A stretch of DNA of 64,000 nt from Beijerinckia indica subsp. indica ATCC 9039 (GTDB lineage: Bacteria; Pseudomonadota; Alphaproteobacteria; Rhizobiales; Beijerinckiaceae), in assembly GCF_000019845.1 (NCBI RefSeq), contig NC_010581.1, positions 2,113,501 through 2,177,500 on the forward strand, written 5' to 3'. The notes beneath the pieces were generated by a model. That model did no database searches and was not told where the DNA came from. It worked only from the letters and a program-made list of their open reading frames with translations. A program made the translations under genes and the position numbers. How positions within the stretch are numbered: position 1 is the first letter of the stretch; each line of letters begins with the position of its first letter. This document shows, piece by piece, positions 27,041 to 36,272 of this stretch.

Positions 27041-28528
27041 TTAGATCCCGAGTTTGGCTTTCAGTATTTCATTGACGGCTTGCGGGTTGGCTTTGCCGCC
27101 GGTCTGTTTCATCACCTGCCCCACGAACCAGCCGAGCATTGTGGGCTTGGCCTGCGCCTGCGCCACCTTGTCTGGATTGGCGGCGATGATCGCATCCACG
27201 GCTGCTTCAATAGCACCCGTATCCGTGACCTGTTTCAGGCCACGTGCCTCGACGATAGTGCGTGGATCACCCGCCTTGTCCTCATTGATCAGGATCGCCA
27301 GCACATCCTTCGCGATCTTGCCCGAGATCACTTCTTCGCTGATGAGATCGACCAATGTGGCGATCTGCGCTGGTGTAAGATGGGTTTGCGAAACCGGCAG
27401 CCCGACCGAATTGGCATAGGCCGCCACATCGCCCGTCACCCAATTGGCGACGAGCTTGGGATCGCGTTTCACGCCGTTATAATTGACGGTCGTCTCATAA
27501 TAATCGGCCGTCTCCTTGTCGGCGACGAGCACGCCCGCGTCATAGGCCGGCAGCCCGTAATCGTTCATGAAGCGAGCCTTCTTCGCATCCGGCAATTCCG
27601 GCAGCGCGGAGGCCAGCCCATCGACATAGGCCTGATCGAATTCGAGCGGCAACAGATCGGGATCAGGGAAGTAGCGATAGTCATGCGCTTCTTCCTTCGA
27701 ACGCATCGAGCGCGTCTCGCCCTTGCCCGGATCGAACAAGCGCGTCTCCTGATCGATCACGCCGCCATCCTCGAGGATACCGATCTGCCGGCGGGCTTCC
27801 GTCTCGATCGCCTGGCCGATGAAACGGATCGAATTGACGTTCTTGATCTCGCAGCGCGTGCCGAACGGCTCGCCCGGCCGGCGGACCGACACATTGACGT
27901 CGGCGCGCAGTGAGCCCTGCTCCATATTGCCGTCGCACGTGCCAAGATAGCGCAGGATGGTGCGCAGCTTGCTGACATAAGCGCGCGCCTCGTCGGCGGA
28001 TCGCATGTCGGGTTTGGACACGATCTCCATCAAGGCCACACCCGACCGGTTGAGATCGACGAAGGAATCCGTCGCTGATTGGTCGTGCAGTGATTTGCCG
28101 GCATCCTGTTCGAGATGCAGACGCTCGATCCCGACCTCGATCTGTTCGGTCGGCGACACATCGACAATCACGATGCCCTCGCCGACGATAGGGCTCTTGT
28201 ACTGGGAGATCTGATAGCCCTGCGGCAGATCGGGATAGAAATAGTTCTTCCGATCGAAGACAGAACGCAGATTGATCTGAGCCTTGAGGCCGAGACCCGT
28301 GCGCACGGCCTGCGCCACGCATTCCTCGTTGATGACCGGCAGCATGCCCGGCATGGCGGCATCGACGAGCGAAACATTGCTGTTCGGCTCGGCTCCGAAT
28401 TGCGTGGAGGCACCGGAAAAGAGTTTGGATCGCGATGTCACCTGGGCATGGACTTCAAGACCAATGATGATTTCCCAATCGCCGGTCGCGCCCTTGATGA
28501 GCTTGGAAGGTTTGACATGTGTGTTCAT
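27041..28528 (-). CDS. gatB: Asp/Glu-tRNA amidotransferase subunit B
   Basis: tRNA-binding and kinase subunit of the GatCAB amidotransferase that converts Glu-tRNA(Gln) and Asp-tRNA(Asn) to the amides. Family blocks: [20 protein letters not shown], the cradle motif [29 protein letters not shown], and the YqeY-like tail (about 410-495). 495 residues is normal. It is third in the order gatC-gatA-gatB. The presence of tRNA-Gln in this window fits the expected need for this pathway, although glnS was not seen. Confidence 0.97.
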   Translation of the reverse strand: MNTHVKPSKLIKGATGDWEIIIGLEVHAQVTSRSKLFSGASTQFGAEPNSNVSLVDAAMPGMLPVINEECVAQAVRTGLGLKAQINLRSVFDRKNYFYPDLPQGYQISQYKSPIVGEGIVIVDVSPTEQIEVGIERLHLEQDAGKSLHDQSATDSFVDLNRSGVALMEIVSKPDMRSADEARAYVSKLRTILRYLGTCDGNMEQGSLRADVNVSVRRPGEPFGTRCEIKNVNSIRFIGQAIETEARRQIGILEDGGVIDQETRLFDPGKGETRSMRSKEEAHDYRYFPDPDLLPLEFDQAYVDGLASALPELPDAKKARFMNDYGLPAYDAGVLVADKETADYYETTVNYNGVKRDPKLVANWVTGDVAAYANSVGLPVSQTHLTPAQIATLVDLISEEVISGKIAKDVLAILINEDKAGDPRTIVEARGLKQVTDTGAIEAAVDAIIAANPDKVAQAQAKPTMLGWFVGQVMKQTGGKANPQAVNEILKAKLGI

Positions 28529-28631
28529 GCAGGACCCCTTTGTTCGAGCCCACGCTCGTCTCTTGAAATCTTATACCTCATTCGCGGCAGCGACGCATAA
28601 CCCAATAGCTTTGCGTCGCCGTGCTCCTCCT

Positions 28632-30113
28632 TCAACCCCACCAGGAAGAGGGATAAGAGACACGTGGTGCCGCCGCCTCGATGACCCCCGAGAGCGCGAT
28701 CAAAGTCTCCTCGTCGAAAGGCCGGCCGATCAATTGCAGGCCGAGCGGCAAGCCTTCGGCGGAAACGCCGGCCGGCACCGCAATGCCCGGCAGGCCGGCC
28801 ATGTTCACCGTCACCGTAAAAATATCGTTGAGATACATTTCGATCGGGTCCTTGGCGCCTTTTTCACCGAGTCCGAAGGCGGCTGACGGCGTCGCCGGAG
28901 TGAGGATCGCATCGATCCCTTGTTCGAACACCTGTTCGAAATCGCGTTTGATCAGGGTGCGGATCTTCTGTGCCCGGACATAATAGGCATCATAATAGCC
29001 GGCCGAGAGCACATAGGTGCCGATCAAAATGCGGCGGCGCACTTCCTTGCCGAAACCCGCGGCACGCGTCTCCTCATACATGCCGGCAATGTCCTTGCCC
29101 GGCACCCGCAGGCCGAAACGCACACCATCGTACCGGGCCAGATTGGACGAGGCTTCAGCCGGCGCGACGATATAATAGGCTGGCAAGGCATGGCGCGTAT
29201 GCGGCAGCGAGATTTCGACTGGCTCGGCGCCCGCTTCCCGCATCCATTCGATACCCTGATCCCATAATTTGCCGATCTCGGCCGGCATGGCATCAAGCCG
29301 ATATTCCTTCGGAATGCCGATCCGCATGCCCTTGATCGAACGGCCAAGCGCCGCCTCATAATCAGGGACTGGCAGATTGACCGAAGTCGTATCCTTTGGA
29401 TCATAGCCAGCCATGGAGCGGAGCAAGATCGCCGCATCGCGCACGGTACGGGTAATCGGTCCCGCTTGATCGAGCGAGGAGGCGAAAGCCACGACGCCCC
29501 AGCGCGAGCAGCGGCCATAGGTCGGCTTGATGCCGACCGTGCCCGTAAAGGCCGCCGGCTGGCGGATTGACCCGCCAGTATCCGTCGCGGTCGCCCCGAG
29601 ACACAATCTTGCGGCGACCGCCGCCGCGGATCCGCCCGATGAACCACCCGGCGTCAGAGGGGCCGTGGAGCCTTCCCGCCGCCAGGGTGAAACGACGGGC
29701 CCGAAATAGGACGTCTCATTCGAAGAACCCATGGCGAATTCATCGAGATTGAGCTTGCCAAGCATCACGGCGCCGTCGCGCCAGAGATTGGCGGTAATGC
29801 TCGATTCATAGGCGGGCACGAAATTTTCCAGAATATGGCTCGCCGCCGTCGTCCGCACGCCTTCTGTGCAGAACAGGTCCTTGATGCCAAGCGGAATGCC
29901 TTCAAGGGGCCCGGCCTCGCCGCGCGCGATCTTTTCATCAGAGGCCCGCGCCATGGCTTGCGCACGTTCGGGGGTTTCAAGAAGAAAAGCGTTCAAGGCC
30001 CGCGCCTTTTCCACGGCCTCTATATGCGCCATGGCGAGTTCGGCCGCGGAAATCTTCTTCTGCCGTAAAGCGTCGCGCGCATCGGCCAGGCTCAAATCAG
30101 TCAATTCGGTCAC
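28632..30113 (-). CDS. gatA: Asp/Glu-tRNA amidotransferase subunit A
   Basis: Amidase-signature subunit that releases ammonia from glutamine for GatCAB. The Ser-cisSer-Lys triad region is visible: Lys in [14 protein letters not shown] near residue 78, and the Gly/Ser-rich block [38 protein letters not shown] near residues 155-190 containing both serines. 493 residues. The start is a GTG at 30113. It lies 55 bp after gatC and 103 bp before gatB. Confidence 0.97.
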   Translation of the reverse strand: MTELTDLSLADARDALRQKKISAAELAMAHIEAVEKARALNAFLLETPERAQAMARASDEKIARGEAGPLEGIPLGIKDLFCTEGVRTTAASHILENFVPAYESSITANLWRDGAVMLGKLNLDEFAMGSSNETSYFGPVVSPWRREGSTAPLTPGGSSGGSAAAVAARLCLGATATDTGGSIRQPAAFTGTVGIKPTYGRCSRWGVVAFASSLDQAGPITRTVRDAAILLRSMAGYDPKDTTSVNLPVPDYEAALGRSIKGMRIGIPKEYRLDAMPAEIGKLWDQGIEWMREAGAEPVEISLPHTRHALPAYYIVAPAEASSNLARYDGVRFGLRVPGKDIAGMYEETRAAGFGKEVRRRILIGTYVLSAGYYDAYYVRAQKIRTLIKRDFEQVFEQGIDAILTPATPSAAFGLGEKGAKDPIEMYLNDIFTVTVNMAGLPGIAVPAGVSAEGLPLGLQLIGRPFDEETLIALSGVIEAAAPRVSYPSSWWG

Positions 30114-30168
30114 GTTTCGCGTCCGTTCATTCGCAATCTAAAATTCAGCTCAAACCAGGAGGGCTGGT

Positions 30169-30456
30169 CTATTCCACAACTTTGGGGACGACGAAGAAAT
30201 GGTCTTCCGTGGCCGGCGCATTGGCGACGATTGCATCAGCTATGCCGCCATCGGTCACAATATCCTCGCGCTTGGTCATCGGCATGGGCATGACCGAAGT
30301 CATCGGCTCGACGCCCTCGACATCGACGCTCGCCAATTGCTCGACGAAGGCCAGAATGGCGTTGAGCTCTTCTTGTACATGCGGCACGTCGGCGTCATTG
30401 ACCTTGATCCGCGCCAGATGCGCGATTTTGCGGACGGTCACGGCATCGACGGACAT
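30169..30456 (-). CDS. gatC: Asp/Glu-tRNA amidotransferase subunit C
   Basis: Small helical subunit that wraps GatA and stabilises the complex. [12 protein letters not shown] at the N-terminus, [23 protein letters not shown] in the middle, and the ending [11 protein letters not shown] are typical. 95 residues is normal. AAGGAGAATTCT precedes the ATG. First gene of the gatCAB row. Confidence 0.96.
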   Translation of the reverse strand: MSVDAVTVRKIAHLARIKVNDADVPHVQEELNAILAFVEQLASVDVEGVEPMTSVMPMPMTKREDIVTDGGIADAIVANAPATEDHFFVVPKVVE

Positions 30457-30607
30457 AGAATTCTCCTTGGAAAAAGGGGATGAAACCGGCCGATGGACAC
30501 AATTGCCGCGCGGCCGAAAATAGCGGAAACCGGCGCGAACTTAGCCGGATTTGCCGCACTTTGCACCCATCAGGCGGCCTCTCTCCCACCGGCTTTTCGA
30601 GCTTGCC

Positions 30608-31237
30608 ATGTTTCCTTATCTTTTGCAGACATTTACCACTTTATTTGTCGTGGTCGATCCCCTCGCGATGGCGCCTTTGTTCATCGCCGTCACGGCTGGG
30701 CTGACGCCTGTGGAACGGCGGATCGTCGGGAGGCGCGCCTGCCTGAGCGCGCTTTTTATCCTCCTCGGCTTCGCCTTGCTAGGCGAAACGCTCCTCACGG
30801 TCACCGGAATTTCCTTGCAGGCTTTCCGCATCGCCGGCGGCATTCTGCTTTTTTGGATCGCCTTTGAAATGGTGTTTCACAAACGCAGCGACCGAAAATC
30901 CGCCGAGGTCGCCCGCACGGAACGGCCGGATGAGACGGAGATCCTGGGCCTTGCCGTCTTTCCCATCGCCATGCCGCTGATCGCCGGCCCGGGTGCCATA
31001 GCGGCGGTGATCGTCGCCACGACGCATGCACCGAACACAACCGCTTTTTTCGGTGTCATTGTGCTGATCATCGCGATCATGGCCATGACCTTCGTGGTTC
31101 TGCAAATCGCCGATAGAATCGACGCTTTCATGGGTCCAACCGGACGCGCAGTGATCAGTCGTCTTCTCGGCGTTCTGCTGTCCGCCCTGGCTGTGCAGAT
31201 CGCCATCGATGGCGTTCACGGTCTCATACCCCGATGA
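30608..31237 (+). CDS. MarC family (UPF0056) membrane protein
   Basis: Six hydrophobic segments over 209 residues. The start block FPYLLQTFTTLFVVVDPLAMAPLFIAVTAG and the second half FPIAMPLIAGPGAIAAVIV are family hallmarks (paired DP...P and P-x-GPGA loops of an internally duplicated fold). Transport activity has not been settled for the family; the name MarC does not imply antibiotic resistance. The frame is open from 30551, but ATG 30608 matches family N-termini. Confidence 0.9.
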   Translation: MFPYLLQTFTTLFVVVDPLAMAPLFIAVTAGLTPVERRIVGRRACLSALFILLGFALLGETLLTVTGISLQAFRIAGGILLFWIAFEMVFHKRSDRKSAEVARTERPDETEILGLAVFPIAMPLIAGPGAIAAVIVATTHAPNTTAFFGVIVLIIAIMAMTFVVLQIADRIDAFMGPTGRAVISRLLGVLLSALAVQIAIDGVHGLIPR

Positions 31238-31327
31238 TCGCATTTGCCTGATCGGCTGATCCCAGGTCTTTTCAAGCCCCCGCCCCGCACGCATATCATG
31301 GACACGGATCAATGATGGGAGGTCGTT

Positions 31328-31987
31328 GTGACGCCCACACCCAAAATGGCCTTCATGACTTTGCTCGCGGCCTTCATCATGCTCGGGCTCGCCATTCTGG
31401 GCTGGGGCGGAATTGCCGCCTTCTTCGCCAATCCGGCCCGCGTAACTTTGACGCTTGGGCTCTTCCTTCTGTCCGGCGTGGCCTTGTTCAGCGGCGGCAA
31501 TCTGAGCCCAGGGCAATATGAGGATCGGGCGAACCGCTGGGTTATTTGGGCTTTCCTCCTGATTGGACTTCTTTCGGCTTTTTTACCGGCCTATGCGGAT
31601 CGCAAGGCGTTTTGGCTTCTCGGCGGTGAGACCTTGCGCTGGATCGGTGTCTTCCTTTTCATCGGCGGCGGGGCGTTACGGTTGTGGCCGGTCTTTGTGC
31701 TCGGCCGCAGGTTCAGCGGCCTCGTTGCCATCCAGCCCGGACATGAACTCGTCACCACCGGCCCCTATCGATACATTCGTCATCCAAGTTATCTGGGGCT
31801 CCTTATCAGCGCTCTTGGTTGGGCGCTCGCCTTTCGCTCGGGCGTCGGCGTGCTCCTCGTGGCCTTGCTGATTCCACCGCTTCTCGCGCGCATTCACGCG
31901 GAGGAGAAATTATTGCACAGCTATTTCGGGCAGGATTACGCGTCCTATTGTGCGCGTACGTCGCGACTGATTCCCGGCGTTTACTAA
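31328..31987 (+). CDS. isoprenylcysteine carboxyl methyltransferase-like membrane protein
   Basis: Integral-membrane methyltransferase of the ICMT/PEMT type. Several hydrophobic segments come before the conserved C-terminal part: PGHELVTTGPYRYIRHPSYLGLLISALGWALAF, then EEKLLHSYFGQDYASYCARTSRLIPG. The GPYRYIRHPxY and E-E...Y-x-Y-x-x-R motifs form the AdoMet and substrate site in this fold. Bacterial members usually act on lipids or small molecules rather than prenylated proteins. The start is GTG 31328 after GGGAGG. Acceptor unknown. Confidence 0.85.
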   Translation: MTPTPKMAFMTLLAAFIMLGLAILGWGGIAAFFANPARVTLTLGLFLLSGVALFSGGNLSPGQYEDRANRWVIWAFLLIGLLSAFLPAYADRKAFWLLGGETLRWIGVFLFIGGGALRLWPVFVLGRRFSGLVAIQPGHELVTTGPYRYIRHPSYLGLLISALGWALAFRSGVGVLLVALLIPPLLARIHAEEKLLHSYFGQDYASYCARTSRLIPGVY

Positions 31988-32370
31988 ACGCGCTCGCGAC
32001 AATGGATCATTCAAACGCCTTACTTTAAAGCGTTTGATCACGCGCGCCCTGACCGTCGTCTTTTCCCTTCTGGCTCGCACGCCCGCTCGCGCAAACATCT
32101 TTCCAAAGATAATGCACGGTCCCTCACGCAGACTCACGATACTGCCATAAATAGAAAAATATATTTATATCAATAGCTTGATGGATAATTCCAAAAGCCC
32201 CGGCAAAACCCACGAGAGTCACCAAGACTCGGGACGACAACAAATCCTGAATCGTTTTCCATGCAATTCAATGAATTGCCACTGACTCTCTTTGCCGCTT
32301 TTTGTCCATGACTTGCGATGGCGCCTTGGCTGTTAAAGACTCTTAACCAACCCGGTCGCTCAATGAACCC
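31988..32370. other. intergenic, hairpin then promoter region
   Basis: An 8-bp inverted repeat (TCAAACGC 32011-32018, GCGTTTGA 32030-32037) lies shortly after the methyltransferase stop and may end its transcript. An AT-rich patch at about 32145-32175 may hold the promoter of the kinase operon. No gene was recognised. Confidence 0.4.
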
Positions 32371-34329
32371 ATGACGACCTTCTCTCTTTGCCTGACGCAA
32401 CAGCATGACCTTGCCCTGACGGCTCTCGCCGTCCTGTTTTGCTGTCTCATGGCCTTCGCCTCGATCAACCTTTTCAGGCTTGCGTCTGAAATGGAGCAAG
32501 CACAGACACCGGCCTGGCTGTTTGCGACGGCCTTGATCCTGACTTGCGGAGTCTGGACGACACATTTCGTAGCCTGCCTCGCTTACCAGCCAGGCCTGCC
32601 CATCTCCTATAATGCCGAGACCTTTCCTGTCTCGCTTCTGGCCAGCATGACAACGGCCTGGGTCGGTTTCACGCTGGCGCAACGGCGGCATTTCCGTCTC
32701 GGCGGCGCCATCATCGGCGTGTCGATCGCCATGATGCATTACATCAGCATGGCCTCTGTGAAATTTCAGGCCGAAAAAAGCTGGGATCTCCGATTTGTGG
32801 CTCTGTCGGTCCTTGTCGGCATGACAGCGGCCGGAGGCTCCATGGCCGTGTTCAAGGATGGGCGTAATCTGCGTCGCTGTCTCATGGCCTCCTTGCTCAT
32901 AGTTCTGGCGATCTGCGGCACGCATTTCCTCGGCATGGCGGCACTCACGCTCAAGGCCGTTCCGGGCATTCTCGTCGCCGATGGACAAGCCCAGTCTGCC
33001 CTGCTCGCCACGGCGCTCGCCGTCATGATGATCCTCATTGGCCTTGGTCTCCTCGGCTCGCTGACCGAACGTCGGTTGCGCACACAGGCTCTTGAGGAAA
33101 CCAGAAAACTGCGCCGCAGCCAGGACCATTTGGAGCGCGCGCAAAAGATCACCCAGACCGGCAGCGTCGAGCGGGATCTGCGAACCGGCGAGATCGAACT
33201 CTCCTCTGAAATCTACCGGATCTTCAGCCTCGACCCCAACCAGCCTTCTGCGGCGTCGCAGTCTCTCGCTCGCTTTTTTCATCCGGACGATCATCACGGA
33301 TGCCAATTTGCGATGCGGACGCCGCAATTATCCAGTGCTTTCACGGATGAGCATCTGCGTCTCGTCACGCCAGAGGGGGCGATCCGCTGGCTGCGCCATG
33401 AGGCTGAATTCATCTACGATGAAGCTGGAACACCCATTCGCTGGATCGCCACTTATACGGATGTCACGCGCATCCATGAAGCCGAGGACCGGCAGAGAAT
33501 TTTGCGGGAGGAATTGCGTGCCGCCAAGGAAATCGCCGAGGCCGCGACGCAAGCGGTGCTGAGCCTTAACGACAAACTCGAACATCGCGTCATGGAACGC
33601 ACCGCCGAACTTGTTCAGGCTCAAGAAGATCTCTTGAAGAAAGAGCGCCTGTCAACGATCGGCCAACTCACGGCCACCGTCGCGCATGAATTGCGCAATC
33701 CGCTGGGCGCCATCAAGAATACCGTCTTTACCCTCAAGGAACTCTCTGGCGCCAAAAATCTTAAACTCGACCGGCCGATCGCACGCATGGAACGCAGCGT
33801 CGACCGTTGCAACAGCATCATCACCCACCTGCTCGAATATTCGCGGGTCAGTGCCCTGAAATATGAGTGCCGTGATTTCGATCAATGGCTCGTGGATGTC
33901 CTCGATGAACTTGCCGTGCCACCGACCATCACGGTCGAACGGGTCCTTGCCGCCAGGGATCGGAATTGCGCTTTCGATCCAGAGAGATTGCGTCAGGTCA
34001 TCGTCAATCTGGTCGAAAACGCCATCCATGCTTTGAACGACGTAGGAGCGGAAAGACCTGAGAAGCGCCTCCGTCTCAGCACGCGGCAAAACGCTGGGAC
34101 GATCGAACTCACCATAGCCGACACGGGGCCCGGCATTGCCGCCGAAAACCTCACCCGTGTCTTCGATCCCCTCTTCAGCACGAAAAGCTTCGGCACTGGG
34201 CTCGGCCTCCCCGCCGTCAAGCAGATCGTCGAGCAACATGGCGGCACAATCACTTTGGCCAGCACTCTTGGCCAAGGGACTGAAGTAACCGTTGTTATCC
34301 CACATGAAAGACAGGAATTGGCCGCATGA
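32371..34329 (+). CDS. MHYT-PAS sensor histidine kinase
   Basis: Membrane sensor kinase. Residues 1-230 hold about seven membrane segments with three MHYT-type motifs: THFVACL (64-70), MMHYISMA (121-128) and THFLGMAAL (184-192), thought to bind a copper-like metal and sense a diatomic gas. A PAS fold follows (about 260-370), then a coiled coil, HisKA with H439 in VAHELRNPLGAIKN, and a HATPase with NLVENAIHAL, DTGPGI and GTGLGLP. 652 residues. It overlaps the next gene by four bases (ATGA), so three signalling genes are translationally coupled. The signal is unknown; gas or redox sensing is inference from MHYT. Confidence 0.92.
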   Translation: MTTFSLCLTQQHDLALTALAVLFCCLMAFASINLFRLASEMEQAQTPAWLFATALILTCGVWTTHFVACLAYQPGLPISYNAETFPVSLLASMTTAWVGFTLAQRRHFRLGGAIIGVSIAMMHYISMASVKFQAEKSWDLRFVALSVLVGMTAAGGSMAVFKDGRNLRRCLMASLLIVLAICGTHFLGMAALTLKAVPGILVADGQAQSALLATALAVMMILIGLGLLGSLTERRLRTQALEETRKLRRSQDHLERAQKITQTGSVERDLRTGEIELSSEIYRIFSLDPNQPSAASQSLARFFHPDDHHGCQFAMRTPQLSSAFTDEHLRLVTPEGAIRWLRHEAEFIYDEAGTPIRWIATYTDVTRIHEAEDRQRILREELRAAKEIAEAATQAVLSLNDKLEHRVMERTAELVQAQEDLLKKERLSTIGQLTATVAHELRNPLGAIKNTVFTLKELSGAKNLKLDRPIARMERSVDRCNSIITHLLEYSRVSALKYECRDFDQWLVDVLDELAVPPTITVERVLAARDRNCAFDPERLRQVIVNLVENAIHALNDVGAERPEKRLRLSTRQNAGTIELTIADTGPGIAAENLTRVFDPLFSTKSFGTGLGLPAVKQIVEQHGGTITLASTLGQGTEVTVVIPHERQELAA

Positions 34330-35078
34330 GAAAACATATTTTCATCGTTGACGACGATCTCGATCATGCCGAGAGCCTTGCCGAAATTCTCGAATTGCAG
34401 GGCCATGACGTCGAACTCGCGCAATCAGGCGAATCCGCTATCGCCCGTTTCGCCGAGAAAGATTTCGACCTCGTCTTCATGGATGTGAAACTGCCCGTCA
34501 TGAATGGCGTCGAGACTTTCTTCGCCTTTCGCCGCCTGCGGCCGCAAGCCCATGTCTTCATGATGACCGGCTATAGTGTCGAACAGCTCGTCGCCGAAGC
34601 AATCGACAATGGCGCGCTCGGCGTCCTCTATAAACCCTTCAGCGCGAATGATCTTCTCGATGCCGTGGCGCAAGTGGAGCCGCGCGGCCGTATTCTCGTT
34701 GCCGATGACAATGCCATCCTGATCGACCAGGTCGCGCCCATCCTGTCGGCGGCTGGCTATGCCGTCGAAATCGCGCATAACAGCCTCGACCAGCTCGATT
34801 GCGACCAACTCTCCGAGATCGATTGCATGATCGTCGATATGGACCGATCGCTCCTGCGTGGAATGGAACTCTGTGTCGATTTCAAGGACCGGCTCCCGAG
34901 CCTGCCGAAACTGCTCATCCTCGGGTCGGAAAACGACGAAAAAGCCGCGCAGTTTTCCTTGCTCACACAAGGCATTCTCATCAAGCCCTTCGATCCCCAA
35001 ACTCTGCTCCACACCCTTGATCATCTCCTGCATCCGCAAGAGGCAACACCAAACGCAGGTTCGAGGGCACTTGCATGA
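34326..35078 (+). CDS. double-receiver response regulator
   Basis: Two CheY-like receiver domains in tandem with no output domain. Receiver 1 (residues 3-115) has DDD at 9-11, phospho-acceptor D53 (VFMDVKLP), T81 and K103 (YKP). Receiver 2 (122-240) has DD 127-128, acceptor candidate D171 (IVDMD), and K in LIKPFD, but lacks the usual Thr/Ser-Gly (LGSEND instead), so its switching may be altered. It starts and stops within four-base ATGA overlaps with the kinases on either side. It probably passes phosphate between the upstream MHYT kinase and the downstream hybrid (inference). Confidence 0.88.
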   Translation: MRKHIFIVDDDLDHAESLAEILELQGHDVELAQSGESAIARFAEKDFDLVFMDVKLPVMNGVETFFAFRRLRPQAHVFMMTGYSVEQLVAEAIDNGALGVLYKPFSANDLLDAVAQVEPRGRILVADDNAILIDQVAPILSAAGYAVEIAHNSLDQLDCDQLSEIDCMIVDMDRSLLRGMELCVDFKDRLPSLPKLLILGSENDEKAAQFSLLTQGILIKPFDPQTLLHTLDHLLHPQEATPNAGSRALA

Positions 35079-36244
35079 GCAAAGATCGATCCCAAGGGAT
35101 CCTCGTCGTTGATGATGATCCAGATTTCGGAGAATCCCTTTTCGATATTCTTGATTATCGCGGCTATCGGGTCATCAATGTTCACGATGCGGAATCCGCT
35201 TTGGAAGCGCTACGGAACGAAAGACCCGCCGTCGCCATGGTCGATATTCGCCTTGGCGGAACATCCGGCGTCGATCTGCTGTCGCGTTTGAAGGCTGAAG
35301 CGCCCGGCCTGATCGGCATTATGATCACCGCCCATGTCGATACGCCCTCGGCGATCGAAGCCATGCGGCGGGGGGCTTATGACTATATCGACAAATCCTG
35401 CGCACCCGGCGAACTCGTCGCCATTCTCGAGCGTGCCTTCGAGACGCATCATTTGCGCATGGAAAAGTCCCGTATGATCGAAGCCCTTCGTCTCGCCAAA
35501 GAAGGAGCCGAGGCCGCCAATCAGGCGAAATCCAATTTTCTCGCCACGATCAGCCATGAATTGCGTACGCCACTCAATGCCATTATCGGCTTCTCAAATC
35601 TTATCCTCATGGAACTGATGGGACCGCTCTCCAACGAGCGCTATCGCGAATATTTACGTGATATCAATGCGAGCGGCGAACATCTCCTGTCGATCATCAA
35701 CGACATTCTCGATCTCACCAAGGCCGAGGCCGGCCAAACGGAATTGTTCGAATCCGTGATCCATCCCCGCGATGCCATCATACCGGTCGAGCGCCTCTTG
35801 ATGCCCAAGGCACGGGAAGCGGGCCTGACCCTGACCTCGAACATTACCGAACATCTGCCTCTGCTGCGCGCCGACGAACGCAAAGCCAAGCAGATCTTCC
35901 TTAATCTCCTGTCCAATGCGGTTAAATTCACACCACCCGGCGGTTCCATTGAAATCGACGCCCATCTCACTCACAAGGGCGATCTGGCGATTGCCGTGGC
36001 CGATACGGGCATCGGCATCGCGCCGGAACATATTGATCGTGTTTGCGAGCCTTTCGTGCAGATCGACAGTTCACTCAGCCGCCGTCACGATGGCACGGGG
36101 CTTGGCCTGCCGCTCGTCAAATCCTTCATGGAATTGCATGAGGGCAGCCTGCATCTCAGGAGCAAAAGCGGGATCGGCACTTGCGCCATCGTCACCTTTC
36201 CCGCGAAACGGCTGGTCCTTCCGCAGTCCCGCCTCTCGGCATGA
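35075..36244 (+). CDS. receiver-histidine kinase hybrid
   Basis: A receiver domain at the N-terminus (DDD 13-15, acceptor D57 in MVDIRLGG, T86, K107) followed by a coiled segment and a soluble histidine kinase: HisKA with H161 in [21 protein letters not shown], and HATPase with [20 protein letters not shown] and GTGLGLPLV. No membrane segment, so it is cytoplasmic and presumably controlled through its own receiver by the upstream genes. 389 residues. Last gene of the coupled triad. No DNA-binding output domain is encoded in the operon. Confidence 0.9.
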   Translation: MSKDRSQGILVVDDDPDFGESLFDILDYRGYRVINVHDAESALEALRNERPAVAMVDIRLGGTSGVDLLSRLKAEAPGLIGIMITAHVDTPSAIEAMRRGAYDYIDKSCAPGELVAILERAFETHHLRMEKSRMIEALRLAKEGAEAANQAKSNFLATISHELRTPLNAIIGFSNLILMELMGPLSNERYREYLRDINASGEHLLSIINDILDLTKAEAGQTELFESVIHPRDAIIPVERLLMPKAREAGLTLTSNITEHLPLLRADERKAKQIFLNLLSNAVKFTPPGGSIEIDAHLTHKGDLAIAVADTGIGIAPEHIDRVCEPFVQIDSSLSRRHDGTGLGLPLVKSFMELHEGSLHLRSKSGIGTCAIVTFPAKRLVLPQSRLSA

Positions 36245-36272
36245 TCAGCGGACAACCAAGCGCCGTTCGATT

